Shown here: in pieces, positions 18,524-29,041 of the stretch
Layout of the letters: each line of letters opens with the position of its first letter
Numbering within the stretch: the first letter of the stretch is position 1
Assembly (NCBI RefSeq): GCF_010093535.1
Contig: NW_022985184.1
Coordinates: 198,844-228,156 of the forward strand
DNA length: 29,313 nucleotides
From: Lindgomyces ingoldianus
Lineage: Eukaryota > Ascomycota > Dothideomycetes > Pleosporales > Lindgomycetaceae
Direction: 5' to 3'
The notes under the pieces: model-generated
The model's database searches: none
What the model was told of the DNA's origin: nothing
Seen by the model: only the letters and a program-made list of their open reading frames with translations
Translations under genes and position numbers: made by a program

Positions 18524-19074
18524 TAGGTTAAAGTTCTACGCGCGTTTAGATTTTTCTTTACTAATAATAGTTAAAATTTAGAAAAAAAATACTATTTTAT
18601 AGCTACAGCTTATCTTTACATTTTATTAAATTCTAAGCCTATTTAACATATAGTAGTAGAGATATTGTAAATCTAATTTTATTATAATGCTCTTAAAATA
18701 GGCCTATTTATAGAAAAAATCACAAAAGTCCCTTAGATGGCTGAGGAGAGAAACGCTACTAACAGGGGTCAGAAACTGCTAACCCCCAGGCCATACTCTA
18801 TTTGGAGTAGCAATATGCATGGTGGTTTGTGAGTCCTCGGTTCTCTCCTTACCCCGTCTGAGCTAGCTGAGATAACGGGGCTTGAACGTTGACCGGTCGG
18901 CGTTGCCGAAATCGGATTAGCCTAGTTCAGCCTTGCGAAGGCGCTTCTCGCGACCTAAACTCCGCCTTCGCATCAGATGACTCTAATATACTTGCTTTTC
19001 CTTCAATCCTCTTTGTGTCGTATTTATGAGATACCTCGGCTCTCTCTATCTTGCGTGTGCGGACGAGGAGCGAA
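18524..19074. other. AT-rich tail, then GC-balanced upstream region of the kinase-TPR gene
   Basis: 18524-18715 is AT-rich without features. From about 18720 composition is normal and continues to the start codon at 19075, so this probably holds the promoter and leader. An inverted pair GAGGAGAGAAAC (about 18742) / GGTTCTCTCCTT (about 18840), and a hairpin-like CCCCGT..ACGGGG near 18853-18879 with CTGAGCTAGCTGAG in the loop, are visible but of unknown meaning. No tRNA or other RNA recognised. Confidence 0.4.
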
Positions 19075-22000
19075 ATGGTTAGTAGCACGTACACGTTCGA
19101 CATCCGACGAGACTATGACACCACGTCGGATGCCGGCGGCCAAATCTTCAAGGAGAACGACTTGGATCTGATCTCGCTCCTTGCAGTTGCGCAGAAGCTG
19201 CAGGTCAGCTTCCTCACTATTACATGGCAGACTGCCTTGGACAATGTTGCTATCGGAGGCACCTCATCGATCAAGGAAGGACTCCTCAGCCGAGAAAGGA
19301 GCATCGCGTTCAAGAAACTCAAAGGTGATGACAAGGAGGATCATGAAAGGGCCTATCGCTTGCTCATCAATGAGCTGTCCGTGCTGGGTAATGCCGCTGT
19401 TCTAGCTCACCGAAACATCCTTGATTTAGTAGGCATTAGCTGGGACATCTCTTCCGACGAAGAGGTCTGGCCTGCCTTCGTCTTTGAGAAATCACCTTTC
19501 GGAGATCTCAAAAACTTTGCTTCCCTGCCCGTTGCAAAAAATATGAACCTGATGGAACGTGTTGGTATCTGCGTTGATATCGGAGTTGCGATTGCTGACA
19601 TGCATTGGAACCGTAAGAATAAGAGCGCCGTTGTCACAAATGAAGCTGATAGAGACCTCAGATATCATCCATGGAGATATGAAACCTGAGAACGTGATAA
19701 TATTCCAGGAGGCCACGGGCGAATATACGGCCAAAGTCATGGACTTCGGTTATTCCTCTCACTATGCAAGCCAAACAGAGCGCATTTTCATTCCAGAATC
19801 ACAACCATGGACAGCACCCGAATATAAGCCTGCCGAGAATCTGTCACGCAAATATCTTCCCGATGAAGCCGCGCTTATGGACATATTTTCATTTGGTCTA
19901 GTATGTGTGTGGTTCATATTCGAGGCTTATTTCGCAGGGATTTCTGCACTCCCGGAAGAGCTCGGTTGGGCGAAAAAGGTTTTTCTTCAAAATGAAAGGC
20001 CAAGACCGCTAGGTCGAATCATCGACGATTTGAAGAAGCAAGAGCGGCTAATACAGGTGGCCTGGGACTTACTTCAGGCCAACAGTGGGAGCTTTGATCA
20101 TGCGACATTCGTGAACTTGCACACTTTTTTCGGTGATGCTCTCGCCGTGGACACACATCATCGGCGCGCTGGGATTGCATTGTTCATAGAAACAGTCAAT
20201 TTTCATCGGTGAGTTTATATGAAGATTCGCCAGGGTATTCCGTGCTCAGTCTTTGTAGGGTGAATAGGAGTGTTATGAAAATTGACGATGACCGGTTTGA
20301 TACGCTTACGGCGACCTTCGACGTGAGTAAGAAAAATCAAAATTAATCATGTATGCTAATTACGATAGATTACTGCCTCAAGCCTAGCATTGTACTCGAT
20401 CGATTACAGAGTAAGAACCGCTATTGCCAAGTGTTTTCAGAAGAGAGTCCTCTCGAGGTCGACTCGCGACACATCGAGTAGACACAATTCCCTCCAACTC
20501 GCCCTTTGTTACACGCTAGGTTTTGGGATACCTAGAAACGAGGTTGAGGCCAACGAGCTTTTGGAAAGCCCGGATGAAAGCGGCGAACTGAACAAACTTA
20601 TTTCGACTCTCAGGACAACAAATTCTCGCGAGACATCAAATTCACGATGGGTAGAAATAAGAGAAGGAGGCTCGACGAACCATCTGCACTACTTGGAGCA
20701 GCTGCAAACTCCAGAGGAATCTCAACGCACAGTGAAGAGGCTCGAAAATGAGCTTCGGGACTTGGCTTCCGTTGTGAAAGAAGCTCCAATATTAGCCCAG
20801 CTTCAACAAGCGCTGTCAAGGATATATAGCCATGCTGGGGAGTGGAAAAAGGCGATTGAAATGCAGAAAACTGTCTGTGATTACTGGGTAAAAGTATTTG
20901 GAAAAGAAGAGAGTCTCACAGCATATTCAATAGGTCTCTTAGCCTCCTTGTATCGGAGTCAAGGGCTTTGGAAGGAGAGCGAAGAGCTAGGAAAGGAGTC
21001 GCTTGACCTCGCATCAAGCATACATGGAGATTCCCATCTAATAACTCTTGAAGAGATGGCGAATCTATCAATGACGTACATGTCCCAAGGGAAGTGGAAC
21101 GAAGCAGAGAAACTACTCCGTCACGTGATGGAAACCGAGTCCGGTGTCCTGGGTAGTAATCATCCCAAGACTTTAAACACACTGGTTGCACTTTCATCAA
21201 CATTGAGAAGTCTCGGGAAATACGAGGAGGCTCGTGACTTAGGAGCTCAAGCCTTGAATGATATGATTTTTATGTACGGCGAAGAGCATCCAGACACCCT
21301 CAACTGTAAGGCAAATCTCGGCCTGGCCTATTACCATCTTAAGCGTTGGAAAGAGAGTCAAGAGTGCTTAGAGGATGTGATTTTGATAAAAGAGAAGATC
21401 CTAGGCAGACGGCATCCAAGTACGCTTACCGATCTTTCTAATTTAGCGTCCCTGTACTGGTTTCAGGGAAAGGAAAAGGACGCCGAGAAAATCGAAACAG
21501 AAGTTTCAGAAGCTTCGAAAGAGGTACAAGGGATAGATCACCCAGAGACACTGATGTCACTCGCAAATTTAGCCACAACCTGGTGGAAACTTGGCAAATG
21601 GGATCAAACAGAAAGGCTGGAGGAAAAAATATTGGAAACTCGGAAGAGACTGAACGGAATAGATCACCCCGAGACCTTGAACGGCATGGCGAACCTTGCA
21701 GCTACCTATTGTAGCCTAGGGAAATGGGACATGGCGCAAGAGCTATTACTCGAGGTGATTGAGCGGAGGCGCGAAATCCTGGGAGAGGAACACCCGGATA
21801 CGATTCTTGGCATCGTAAACCTTGGCGCATCTTACAGTCAACAGGGTCAAGTAGAGCTGGCCGAAGTCATAGAAGAGCATGCGCTAGAGTTGCGAATGAA
21901 GCTTTTCGGCGTCGATAATCCAGATACACTCAACAGTATGGCCAACCTTGCAACCACCTACCGGAAGCAAAACAAACTAGAAAAGGCGCTCGAGTTGGAA

Positions 22001-22369
22001 GAACAAGTTCTTGAGAAAAGGAAAGCTTTGCTCGGGAAGACACACTCGTCGACTCTGAACGCTATGTCGAATCTTGGCCTTACCTGTTGGGCTCTTGGGA
22101 AATACGCTGAGGCGGCGATAATTGAGGGTTTGGCTCTCAAACTGAGGATAGATCATCAAGGGCCGAAGCATCCGGACACCTTGACGAGCATGCACAATCT
22201 AGCGTGCACATGGAAATCTCAAGGTAGGGATGCCGAAGCTTTAAAAATGATGGAGGCTGTTGCGCGACATCGACAGGAAGTATTGGGGCCGACCCATCCA
22301 GATACTCTAACCTCTCTCGAAGCACTTCAAGATTTCCGGAAGGAAGCGGAAGAAAAGGGTACAGTTTAA
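19075..22369 (+). CDS. Protein kinase with C-terminal TPR array (kinesin-light-chain type), 1049 aa, four exons
   Basis: Model: 19075-19612, 19662-20208, 20259-20322, 20369-22369 (TAA). Introns of 49, 50 and 46 bp (GTAAGA..CTCAG, GTGAGT..TGTAG, GTGAGT..GATAG) keep phase and restore the catalytic loop. ATG 19075 is chosen because a TGA lies in frame at 19027. The kinase domain, about 50-330, has a degenerate Gly loop (AIGGTSSI), Lys80 in IAFKKLK, Glu100, HGDMKPEN (Asp185, Asn190; HGD instead of HRD), DFG (207-209) and APE (231-233), so catalysis is plausible. A helical linker (LQLALCYTLGFGIPRN) leads to 12 clear 42-residue TPRs plus a partial one, about residues 527-1031, with the signature HPDTLxxxxNLAxxYxxQGK. 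TPR arrays bind protein partners. The repeats are diverged, not recently amplified. Kinase-TPR fusions are a known fungal architecture of unsettled function; a signalling or recognition role is inferred. It stands alone between a dead LTR element and an enzyme relic. Confidence 0.92.
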
Positions 22370-22514
22370 GCTGTTCGGCATATCGATTTTGTGGAAACCG
22401 TGAATTTGCGTTTTGCGGGAACCCAGAGGCACAAATGTGCCTGGAAAATGCTCCCGGGCCACCTTGGATCGAAGCTCCATGGGGTCAGCACCGTACGAGG
22501 TCTTGTGACCCGAT
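22370..22514. other. Spacer after the kinase-TPR gene
   Basis: GC-balanced. Its last ~90 bases may still belong to the decayed reductase relic (reading VSTVRGLV near 22490 in a shifted frame) but the alignment is not clear. Confidence 0.35.
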
Positions 22515-23148
22515 AATCTTGATCCGGTCAAGGAACTAACGCGGCTGGCGGCACACCACGCTATTTCCATACATTTCATATCATCTAGTGCAGTCAAGGC
22601 CTATACTGATGCCAGCACTACACCACCACCAGACGGCAGCGACCATTACATTGCTGCAAAGTGGGCCACCGAGGCTTTCCTACAAAGTGCCGCCGCTGCG
22701 TTGAAGATCCGGGTCTACATTCACCGTCCCACAGGCCTCCCCAAAGCCGCTTCCGGGGATGCAACGGATCGGTCCGCTGTAGTCACCGAACTGCTGAGCA
22801 TAGCTGGCTAACTGGGCACACGACTGGTCTTTGATAGCGTTAAGGGTACGGTGGACGTCCTTCCTGTTCACGAAATCGTGCAGGCGGTTCATCGTGCCGC
22901 ACGTTTCGGCATCGGCGAGGATCTACATGACAGAGATGGCATTTTCGTGGAGATGCTGCATCACGAGGCGATGCTCAGGGTGTCTGTAGACGACATTGCG
23001 GCTCTTTTGCGCGACAGACCATTTGCGTAATTTGCCGAGCGTTCGGATACTAGTCTGGTTCGGACAGGCTAAGAAGGCTGGGTTTACATATTTCATGGCA
23101 GCACAGAATTTGGTAATGGATCCAGTGGGAGGTGAGTTGATCTCCTGA
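22515..23148 (+). pseudogene. Thioester-reductase (R) domain relic, C-terminal end of a PKS/NRPS-type or carboxylate-reductase-like enzyme
   Basis: A plus-strand frame reads NLDPVKELTRLAA, HFISSSAVKAYTDA, PDGSDHYIAAKWATEAF, IRVYIHRPTGLPK, then VDVLPVHEIVQAVHRAARFG and MLRVSVDDIAALLRD. It has a single in-frame TAA at 22809-22811 and another stop at 23028. A frame change is then followed by WFGQAKKAGFTYFMAAQNLV and TGA at 23146. The YIAAK (YxxxK) and RPTG/VPVHEIV elements are those of NAD(P)-dependent thioester-reductase domains (NAD_binding_4 type) that release products at the end of hybrid PKS-NRPS or related enzymes. The upstream enzyme and the nucleotide-binding start of the domain are absent. 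It is a pseudogene fragment with little TA shift, so decay looks like ordinary deletion and mutation rather than RIP. Confidence 0.75.
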
Positions 23149-23381
23149 CGTTGAGAGTGGCTTACTGTGTACTTCGAATTGCCTTCTGTTGTTTTACCTT
23201 TTCTGTTGCTAGATCAGATAGTGATTCATTTTTATTTAGCTCTAGTCTTCGTGTCGTTTGCCTTGTTCGTGACATGGCAGAAAAATATCGTATAATCTTT
23301 AGTACTCTCAATCTCGATACCTCCTCACTTACTCCTTCAACTGTTTCCACCCAGTCGACACGTTGACTGCAAAAAGCACCC
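23149..23381. other. Intergenic, no feature seen
   Basis: Short frames on both strands (for example 23151-23366, +) are not protein-like. Separates the reductase relic from the next decayed frame. Confidence 0.35.
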
Positions 23382-23753
23382 ACTCCAGACTATTGGTACG
23401 GAGTTAACAACATCCCGTCGATGTACAATGGCCAGCCCGTACCTTTACCAGACTTGCCAATGACTACTCTGTTTACTGACGACAATGTAGCAGAAAATGG
23501 CTAAAGTACAGAAAGAGCAATTAACGCTGTAATGAAAAGCAATATATCGACAGTCAGGGTTTCGCTGTATGCATATGCCTGCATCGTTTACGGTAGCCGC
23601 TACAACAGTCGTGGATTCCTATTCCGCACGTTGAGGCGACCCAACACCGTTGACAGTCATCTGTATGGACCTCCCACCCGTGACATCACTGAGACGTTAC
23701 CCTATGGTATACTCTCCTATCGCTTCCCTCCAGCTGCATCAGGACAAAAATAA
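23382..23753 (+). pseudogene. Unrecognised decayed coding frame
   Basis: One frame reads APTPDYWYGVNNIPSMYNGQ, PVPLPDLPMTTLFTDDNVAE, a TAA at about 23501, then STERAINAVMKSNISTVRVS and on to a stop at 23751. The first part in particular has the composition of a real enzyme. I could not name the family. It may be a further piece of a lost metabolic cluster together with the reductase relic just upstream, but that is a guess from position. GC content is normal until 23750, where an AT-rich block begins. Confidence 0.4.
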
Positions 23754-23995
23754 GCTATATATGCTTATAGAATAATAAAAAGTATATATATATATACTTC
23801 TGTATAAAAGTCTACATAGATGCATTAAACTATTTAATAAAAGAAGTATGCTATTAAAAAAAATAAGATAATAAATAGCAATAGCATATACATTAGAAAA
23901 GTTTAATAAGAACTAAGTTAACTATAATATCTATAATAAAAAGCTATTAGCTATCATACAAGTATTATAAATATAGAGAATAGAACTTATAGAAA
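23754..23995. other. AT-rich stretch
   Basis: AT-rich, with a perfect palindromic AGTATATATATATATACT near 23790. No gene. Confidence 0.5.
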
Positions 23996-24285
23996 TGCAA
24001 CAATTCTTATGAATTGTTCCATCTCAGGTCGCTCAGAACCTATCCGAAGGGTTCCTGTATCGGCCCCGACCATAACTTGACCCTGTCCCCTGCAGTTACC
24101 TCTATTCCCCTAAGTATTTAGTTGCACCTCTTCCCTTAGCTAGCTTAGTAGTTTTCTAATATCCTTTGTACGAGGCCTATAGGTGTTAATGGAATTCCTA
24201 GGTTATTAAGTCCCCACGCACTCCTATATGCCTCTAAGTAGATTCCTACCGCATTTAGACCTATTGTCTTGCCTGTGCTGCTACA
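23996..24285 (+). repeat. Solo LTR, family 1, copy E
   Basis: 290 bases starting TGCAACAATTCTTATGAATT and ending GCCTGTGCTGCTACA, flanked by the 5-bp target duplication AGAAA (23991-23995 and 24286-24290). No internal 80-bp duplication. Moderately TA-shifted: more than copies A and C, less than B and D. The flanking host sequence is AT-rich, so it landed in an already or later mutated block. Confidence 0.95.
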
Positions 24286-25494
24286 AGAAACAGCATAAAA
24301 GTTTAAAGTATTCTTAGACTACTAAAACTTTACAACCTTTATAACTACTAAAGACCTAACTTAAAGGCAAACATAATAGGCAATAGAATTAGCACACTAT
24401 AACTTTATAATATAGCATATAGCAGGAAAGAACAACGTTTAAGCTAACACTTTAAGTAGAAGAACTAATTATATAAATATAGAAGATTACTCTAAGAAAA
24501 GAATATAAATACTATAATAAAACTCTAATAAAATAAGATATAATAGCTTACTATATAAAAAAAAGTAGAATAAGTATCTGCAAAGTGTTACGATCCACAA
24601 TTAGACTGTAAGCGACCAGTCAGCTGTGCCCCACTGTTTAAACAATTAAGGATAGAAAGTCCTTAATTCCCTGCCTAACAAATTACGTAACTTAACAGAC
24701 AAAGAATAGACTAAACTGTTAGACTAATGTGCAGCAGAATGCGTTATCTAATAAGCAGGAAACGTTTGCATGCAATGCATGCAGTGCATGCAACCTATGT
24801 ATATAGTACAAGATCCTAACTTTACTTAGAAGCTGTAATTAAAGTTTAGTTTATTATTTACATAGACTAAGTAGCTTTGCTACTTTTTAATAAGAAGTAA
24901 TTTAATAGTATATCTTGCACTATATATACCTTCTCTTTTGTTCTGTTACTAGAACTGTTTAACCTAAGCACCTTATACTACTGTTAAAGGGCAAACTACA
25001 GTTAGCTGCCCCTCCTGTCCTAGTAACTACGCCTTAGTAGACTGTACACCTATTTAGACTAAGTTCTCTACCCTTCTACCCTCCTAACCCTCTCTATAGG
25101 CCTAGAGTACTTTAGACACTATTTTTTTAAAGTAAAGATTATAACATTAATTACTACTCTCTAATAAAGTATAAATCTCTATACTACCTCTACTAACTTA
25201 AAAATAACTAGCGTCTTGTTAGCTAGTACTAGCTAAATTCTAACTTTAAATAAAGAAGTAATAAACTAACAGTTAAACAATCTAAAAAGCAAAGTAGCTA
25301 CATTAAAATAAATGCTAACCTAGTTAGTAAACTAAGAACTAACAGCAGCAAATTTCTAGATCTAAGCCCTTTAACTTAAGATATTAAACCTAAGGAATGC
25401 AGCCTAGAAAAAACTAAGTGTAGACTTTAAAAAGATGTTAAGGCTAGCACCCTCTAAGCTTTTTAGCAAAAGTGTAAAGGACCTTAAGCCTTTT
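24286..25494. other. AT-rich transposon wreckage, unassigned
   Basis: TA-shifted DNA. From 24586 (TGTTACGATCCACAATTAG) to about 25010 the composition is milder and the sequence has an LTR-like look: a TG start, a CTATATATACCTTCTC TATA-like stretch near 24931, and a palindromic TGCATGCAATGCATGCA run near 24770. No matching second copy or target duplication was found. Decayed plus-strand reading around 25080-25480 is Lys/Ser-rich, unidentified. Confidence 0.35.
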
Positions 25495-25912
25495 TGTCGC
25501 GTACAGCTATCTGTCTACATATATCCTTCTGCTGTGCTAGCTAGAAGGTTAACCTTTTAGCAAACGCAACAGTTATAAGCCTAGTTTGCAGCATAGTGTA
25601 GATAGTTAGCGCTTAAAAATTTGCGCACCCCTGCTCTACTAATAGAATTGCATTATTTCTAAGCACTGTGTGTTTAATTCCTACACTTAGTAAAAAGCAT
25701 TTAGGCAGTACATCTATTACAGAGGCTACTTTACTAGATCTGTCTCTAAGTTCTGTTACTTAGGCTAGAGAGGGTGTGTTAAGGTTGTTTTACTATGTTT
25801 TACCTCTCTTGTTCCACAGTTTAAGCTAGGGGGTGTGTCACGTACAGCTATCCATCTACATATATCCTTCTGCTGTGCTAGCTAGAAGGTTGACCTTTTA
25901 GCAAACGCAACA
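25495..25912. mobile_element. TRIM-like element: 418 bp with 77-bp terminal direct repeats
   Basis: Direct repeats 25495-25571 and 25836-25912 (77 bases each, about four differences) start TGTCRCGTACAGC and end AAACGCAACA, so they look like tiny LTRs. The unit is flanked by a 5-bp target duplication, CTTTT (25490-25494 and 25913-25917), the mark of integrase-mediated insertion. The ~264-base interior is non-coding and ends with a short G-rich tract (AGCTAGGGGGTG) before the 3' repeat, where a polypurine primer is expected. These are the features of terminal-repeat retrotransposons in miniature. One difference between the two LTRs is TGA against TAA, the same mutation type as elsewhere. No autonomous partner is visible in the window. 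Confidence 0.85.
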
Positions 25913-26563
25913 CTTTTTTTACACAATGCTACCTCTACATGCAATATAATAAGGGTGCCTTTTAAACCTACAAAGAAATAATCTCTTAGATAGAACTCTA
26001 TTTAAAAAGCTCTTTAGCTATTTAGTTCTAACCTTACACAGACAGCTAGATAAATTTTAGAGCTAATAAAAAAACTCTTTTATTAAAGATAAAAGAAATT
26101 TTTAGTAGCATTAACTTTTTTAAAAAAGCTTTAACTACTATTTATAAACTAGTAAATTAAAAAAAAAGTAGTTGATAAAATAAACTCTCTATAATAAAGA
26201 GAAAAAGAATAGTCTAACACTATGCAGCTTACTTCTGCAAACAACTAGCTATCTGTAGATAGACAGACTAAAAAGCTATTAGTAGAATGTTCTATAATAG
26301 GCTAAATAACATAGTTAAGAATAAATTTATACATAATAAGAAACTAAAGACTCTTAAAAAATTTATTAACTAAGTAATAACTTATAACAAAAGATATATA
26401 GAATGTTAGAGGAAAAAAAAAACAGGCATAACAACCTAGAAGTTAGAATAGATGCTAAAAAAAAAAAGCTCTTTAATATAATAAAAAGCTAATAGACCTT
26501 AGTTATGTAAAACACACATATAGTACTTTTAAGAAAAAGAGTAAAAGTTCTTCTAAAGGTAAC
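25913..26563. other. AT-rich transposon wreckage, unassigned
   Basis: TA-shifted sequence with TAA/TAG-ridden frames. No recognisable motif. It continues on the far side of the solo LTR at 26564-26767, so it was one block before that insertion. Confidence 0.4.
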
Positions 26564-26767
26564 TGTCACGGTCGGCATGCTCAAGCTACAAGCAAGAGGT
26601 GGTGTAACTCAACTAGATTAAACTAAGGAGCAGAGGAGCTGCTCTGCGAGTTTAAATATACATGTGTGCCCCCTGCTAAGGCGCTACTTGTTGCACTAAG
26701 GTGCTACTCGTTGCGCAAGCGAGGGAGCTGATGCCGCAGAGCATGTGACGCGGTACACGCTGTCACA
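26564..26767. repeat. Short GC-rich solo LTR, family 2 (204 bp)
   Basis: Starts TGTCACGGTCGGCATGC and ends ACACGCTGTCACA; flanked by the 5-bp duplication GTAAC (26559-26563 and 26768-26772). It keeps CCA, TCA, TGG, TGA and YCG sites and is markedly richer in GC than the surrounding block, so it was not exposed to the mutation that shaped its surroundings. It contains two diverged copies of a GGYGCTACTYGTTGC phrase (about 26679-26722) and a GCAGAGGAGCTGCTCTGC palindrome (about 26631). Orientation cannot be decided from a solo copy. Confidence 0.88.
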
Positions 26768-26772
26768 GTAAC

Positions 26773-28199
26773 AAACTACCTTTAAGCAAAGAATAAAAAA
26801 AAATAGCTTAAAAAAAAGTCTATCTAAACTAAAAAAAAGTAGGCTACTTCTATTAAAAATGTCTAAACTCTAGAAACCTAGAGAATAAAAATAAGAAACT
26901 AGCTATAAAAGTTATACATATAGAATAAAAACTAATGTTAAAAGAAATTTATAATAAACTTAATAAACAACTTTGCTAAAGACATAAAGCTAATTACAAA
27001 CTACTAAACTATCCTAGAAATTACTAGAAAGTAGAAGTTTAAAATAACTATAAGGCTCTTTAAGTAATTAAATAAGTTGCTGTTCTTAAAGAATAGCGCA
27101 ATTTAATATAAGCTATAAACTATGTTAAAAACATAAAGTAAGGTAAAAGAAAATTTCCCTTAAAACAACTAATAACAGGCATACCTATAGAAAAGCTTAC
27201 CTACTAATTTTACTATAGTAAATGTTAGAAATGTAGAAAAATCTATAACTACAACTACTATAAAAAATACTATAAAGTACACATTAATAATAACATAAAC
27301 ATATATAAGGTTATTTTAAACATTACTAAAGTACACTATAAGATTCTAAATAAGACTAAAAGATAAAAGTTCTTTAAGAAAATCCTCTATAACAGAGAAA
27401 GCCTAGGATAACTAAGCATGTTGCTTTAGACCTTACACTCTTATTAGAAAAGATCTAGGACACTACTCCCTACACTTATAATAACTAAGAAAGAACTTAA
27501 AACCTAGTAAACTAATTAGTACTATATTCTTTATAAAAGCAAATAACATAAGGAATCTAATTATTAGTATAAAGCACACCCTCTCTAAATTATATAAACA
27601 AAAGAGTACTCTAGATAAACATAAGTATAGCTAGTACTAGTCTATATAAAGTTAAAAAAAATGTTTATTTAAATAGTACTTATGCACTAATTAATATTAT
27701 ATACAGCACTAGCCTATAAAACATTAAGCAAGATAGTAGCTATAATTAATAAAGAAAAACAGTATAGGTAATAACACCTTAGAAGGAATAGCAATAAAAT
27801 GTAAAATGCTGCATTTCCTTTACTGCAGCACAGGTCTAGACTACAAACAAAAAGCATAGACAGACTGTAAAAACAATAGAAGCTACATCTTTTACTACTT
27901 TTAGTAAAAAGCACATTAATAGAATAATTAGCTTCCCTAGCACTATTAAGTTAAAAATAGAGACTACCTACTTAAAGACTGCATAATCTAAGGACACTAG
28001 CAGTACAGGATTTAGATAGACTAGATAAGCGCATAAGAATAAAACATAAAGAACATTAAACTAGATAACACACTTAACTATAAAGAAATCTATTATAACG
28101 CTAAAGTTCTAGTAGCAGTAAGACAAAGAATTAGTAAAAGCCTTACTATAAAAGTTACTTTTAATAAAAAAAAAGAAGTTACACTAATAAATAGTAGAT
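26773..28199. other. AT-rich transposon wreckage, probably including the upstream part of the Fot1-like element
   Basis: TA-shifted, no intact frame. Near 27220-27290 the plus strand reads C-stop-KCRK followed by Asn/Tyr-rich residues, which could be a decayed zinc knuckle, but the His and last Cys are not visible. The catalytic core of the Fot1-like transposase would be expected here, but I could not locate its aspartates or its left terminal repeat. A 66-codon minus frame at 27714-27914 is Cys/Leu-rich by chance composition. Confidence 0.35.
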
Positions 28200-29041
28200 A
28201 TACATTTACAGCTATTAACTTTAACTAGGTAGACTAACAAAACATACTATATAAAGTAAAAAAAAATCTCTTTAAAGTCTTCTTAGTAGACACTTTCTTA
28301 ATTAAATTTAGAAATAGCTACATATAATTAGAAATAGTTAAGCTATAATATAGTAATTACTTTTAGTAATATTTAAAAAGAGTTTTAAGGCGCTAGTTTC
28401 GTCTTATTTAACTTAAAATAAGTTAAAATAGCCTTTAATATCTAGTTGTGTACTTTATTACTACTACTACTTATTAATAATAAGCTCTAGCAGTTATAAA
28501 CCTTAAGTAATACTTTTAAATTTAAGTTATAATTAATGCTTATAAAAATAAAAATTTAGAAGTATATAAATAGCTTACTAATATTTATAGTAAAGGCCTT
28601 TAAAAAGGTCTTAAAAAGGGCAGCAATTATTGCGCATAAGCTAGTATTAGTGTAAAAAAAGATTATAAAGCTTTAAGCAGTAAATAAGGCTACTATGTAA
28701 TATAAATTACATAAAAAAAGTAGATTTAAGTAAAAAAAACTTTAATAGTTAAAAATAAAGCTTATTTAACTACTTTAAAGAAGTTTAGAGTGTATAGTAA
28801 TAGGAAAAAGCTAAAAACGCAAGTGCGCGCTAAAAAAAGTAAGCTAAGTTAAAGGTAATATAAGTAGTGTAATTAAACTAGGCATAACTTATGTATGTAT
28901 AAAAAAGTAGTAGAAGTAGACTTTAAATAATATCTTATGTTGTATTGCTTTATATAGGGCTAAAGTGGGCTGTTTTGCGCTAGAATAGGGTGGTTTTAGT
29001 AGGGGCTTAGCAAAAGTGGCCGGCCAACCTGTTAGGTACGT
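28200..29041 (+). pseudogene. Fot1/pogo-like transposase relic with 3' terminal inverted repeat
   Basis: Reading through TAA/TAG on the plus strand gives, from about 28370, SNI-stop-KEF-stop-GASFVLFNLK (relatives: SNIQKGFRGAGLVPFDPE), then KIAFNI-stop-LCTL (relatives: KLD.QLRTP), and from about 28580 KAFKKVLKRAAIIAHKLVLV and a basic KLHKKSRFK tail. This is the C-terminal order of Fot1/pogo transposases and matches the relic at 7329-8125. After it, 28990-29041 reads CTTAGCAAAAGTGGCCGGCC and ends TTAGGTACGT beside TA (29042-29043), the mirror of the fold-back MITE end at 15720. Most Trp, Arg and Gln positions have become stops by C-to-T/G-to-A change. Confidence 0.8.

Noticed and set aside
18735..18890. 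Inverted pairs upstream of the kinase-TPR gene as a structured RNA
   Set aside because: Stems are short and no known RNA family pattern or tRNA boxes are visible; more likely promoter or leader sequence.
20209..20368. Separate kinase and TPR genes (stop at 20212, new start near 20390)
   Set aside because: Two introns with good sites restore one frame through a conserved linker (TATFDITASSLALYSIDYRV), and the second frame would start with TTG rather than ATG.
24586..25010. Possible further LTR starting TGTTACGATCC with a TATA-like stretch
   Set aside because: No second copy in the window and no matching 5-bp duplication at a plausible CA end; kept only as a remark in the AT-rich stretch.
25495..25912. 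CRISPR-like or simple direct repeat interpretation of the 77-bp pair
   Set aside because: Only two copies, TG..CA ends and a 5-bp target duplication outside the pair fit a retroelement much better.
27220..27290. Gag-type zinc knuckle in the AT-rich block
   Set aside because: Only two of the four metal ligands can be read and the spacing cannot be confirmed after mutation.
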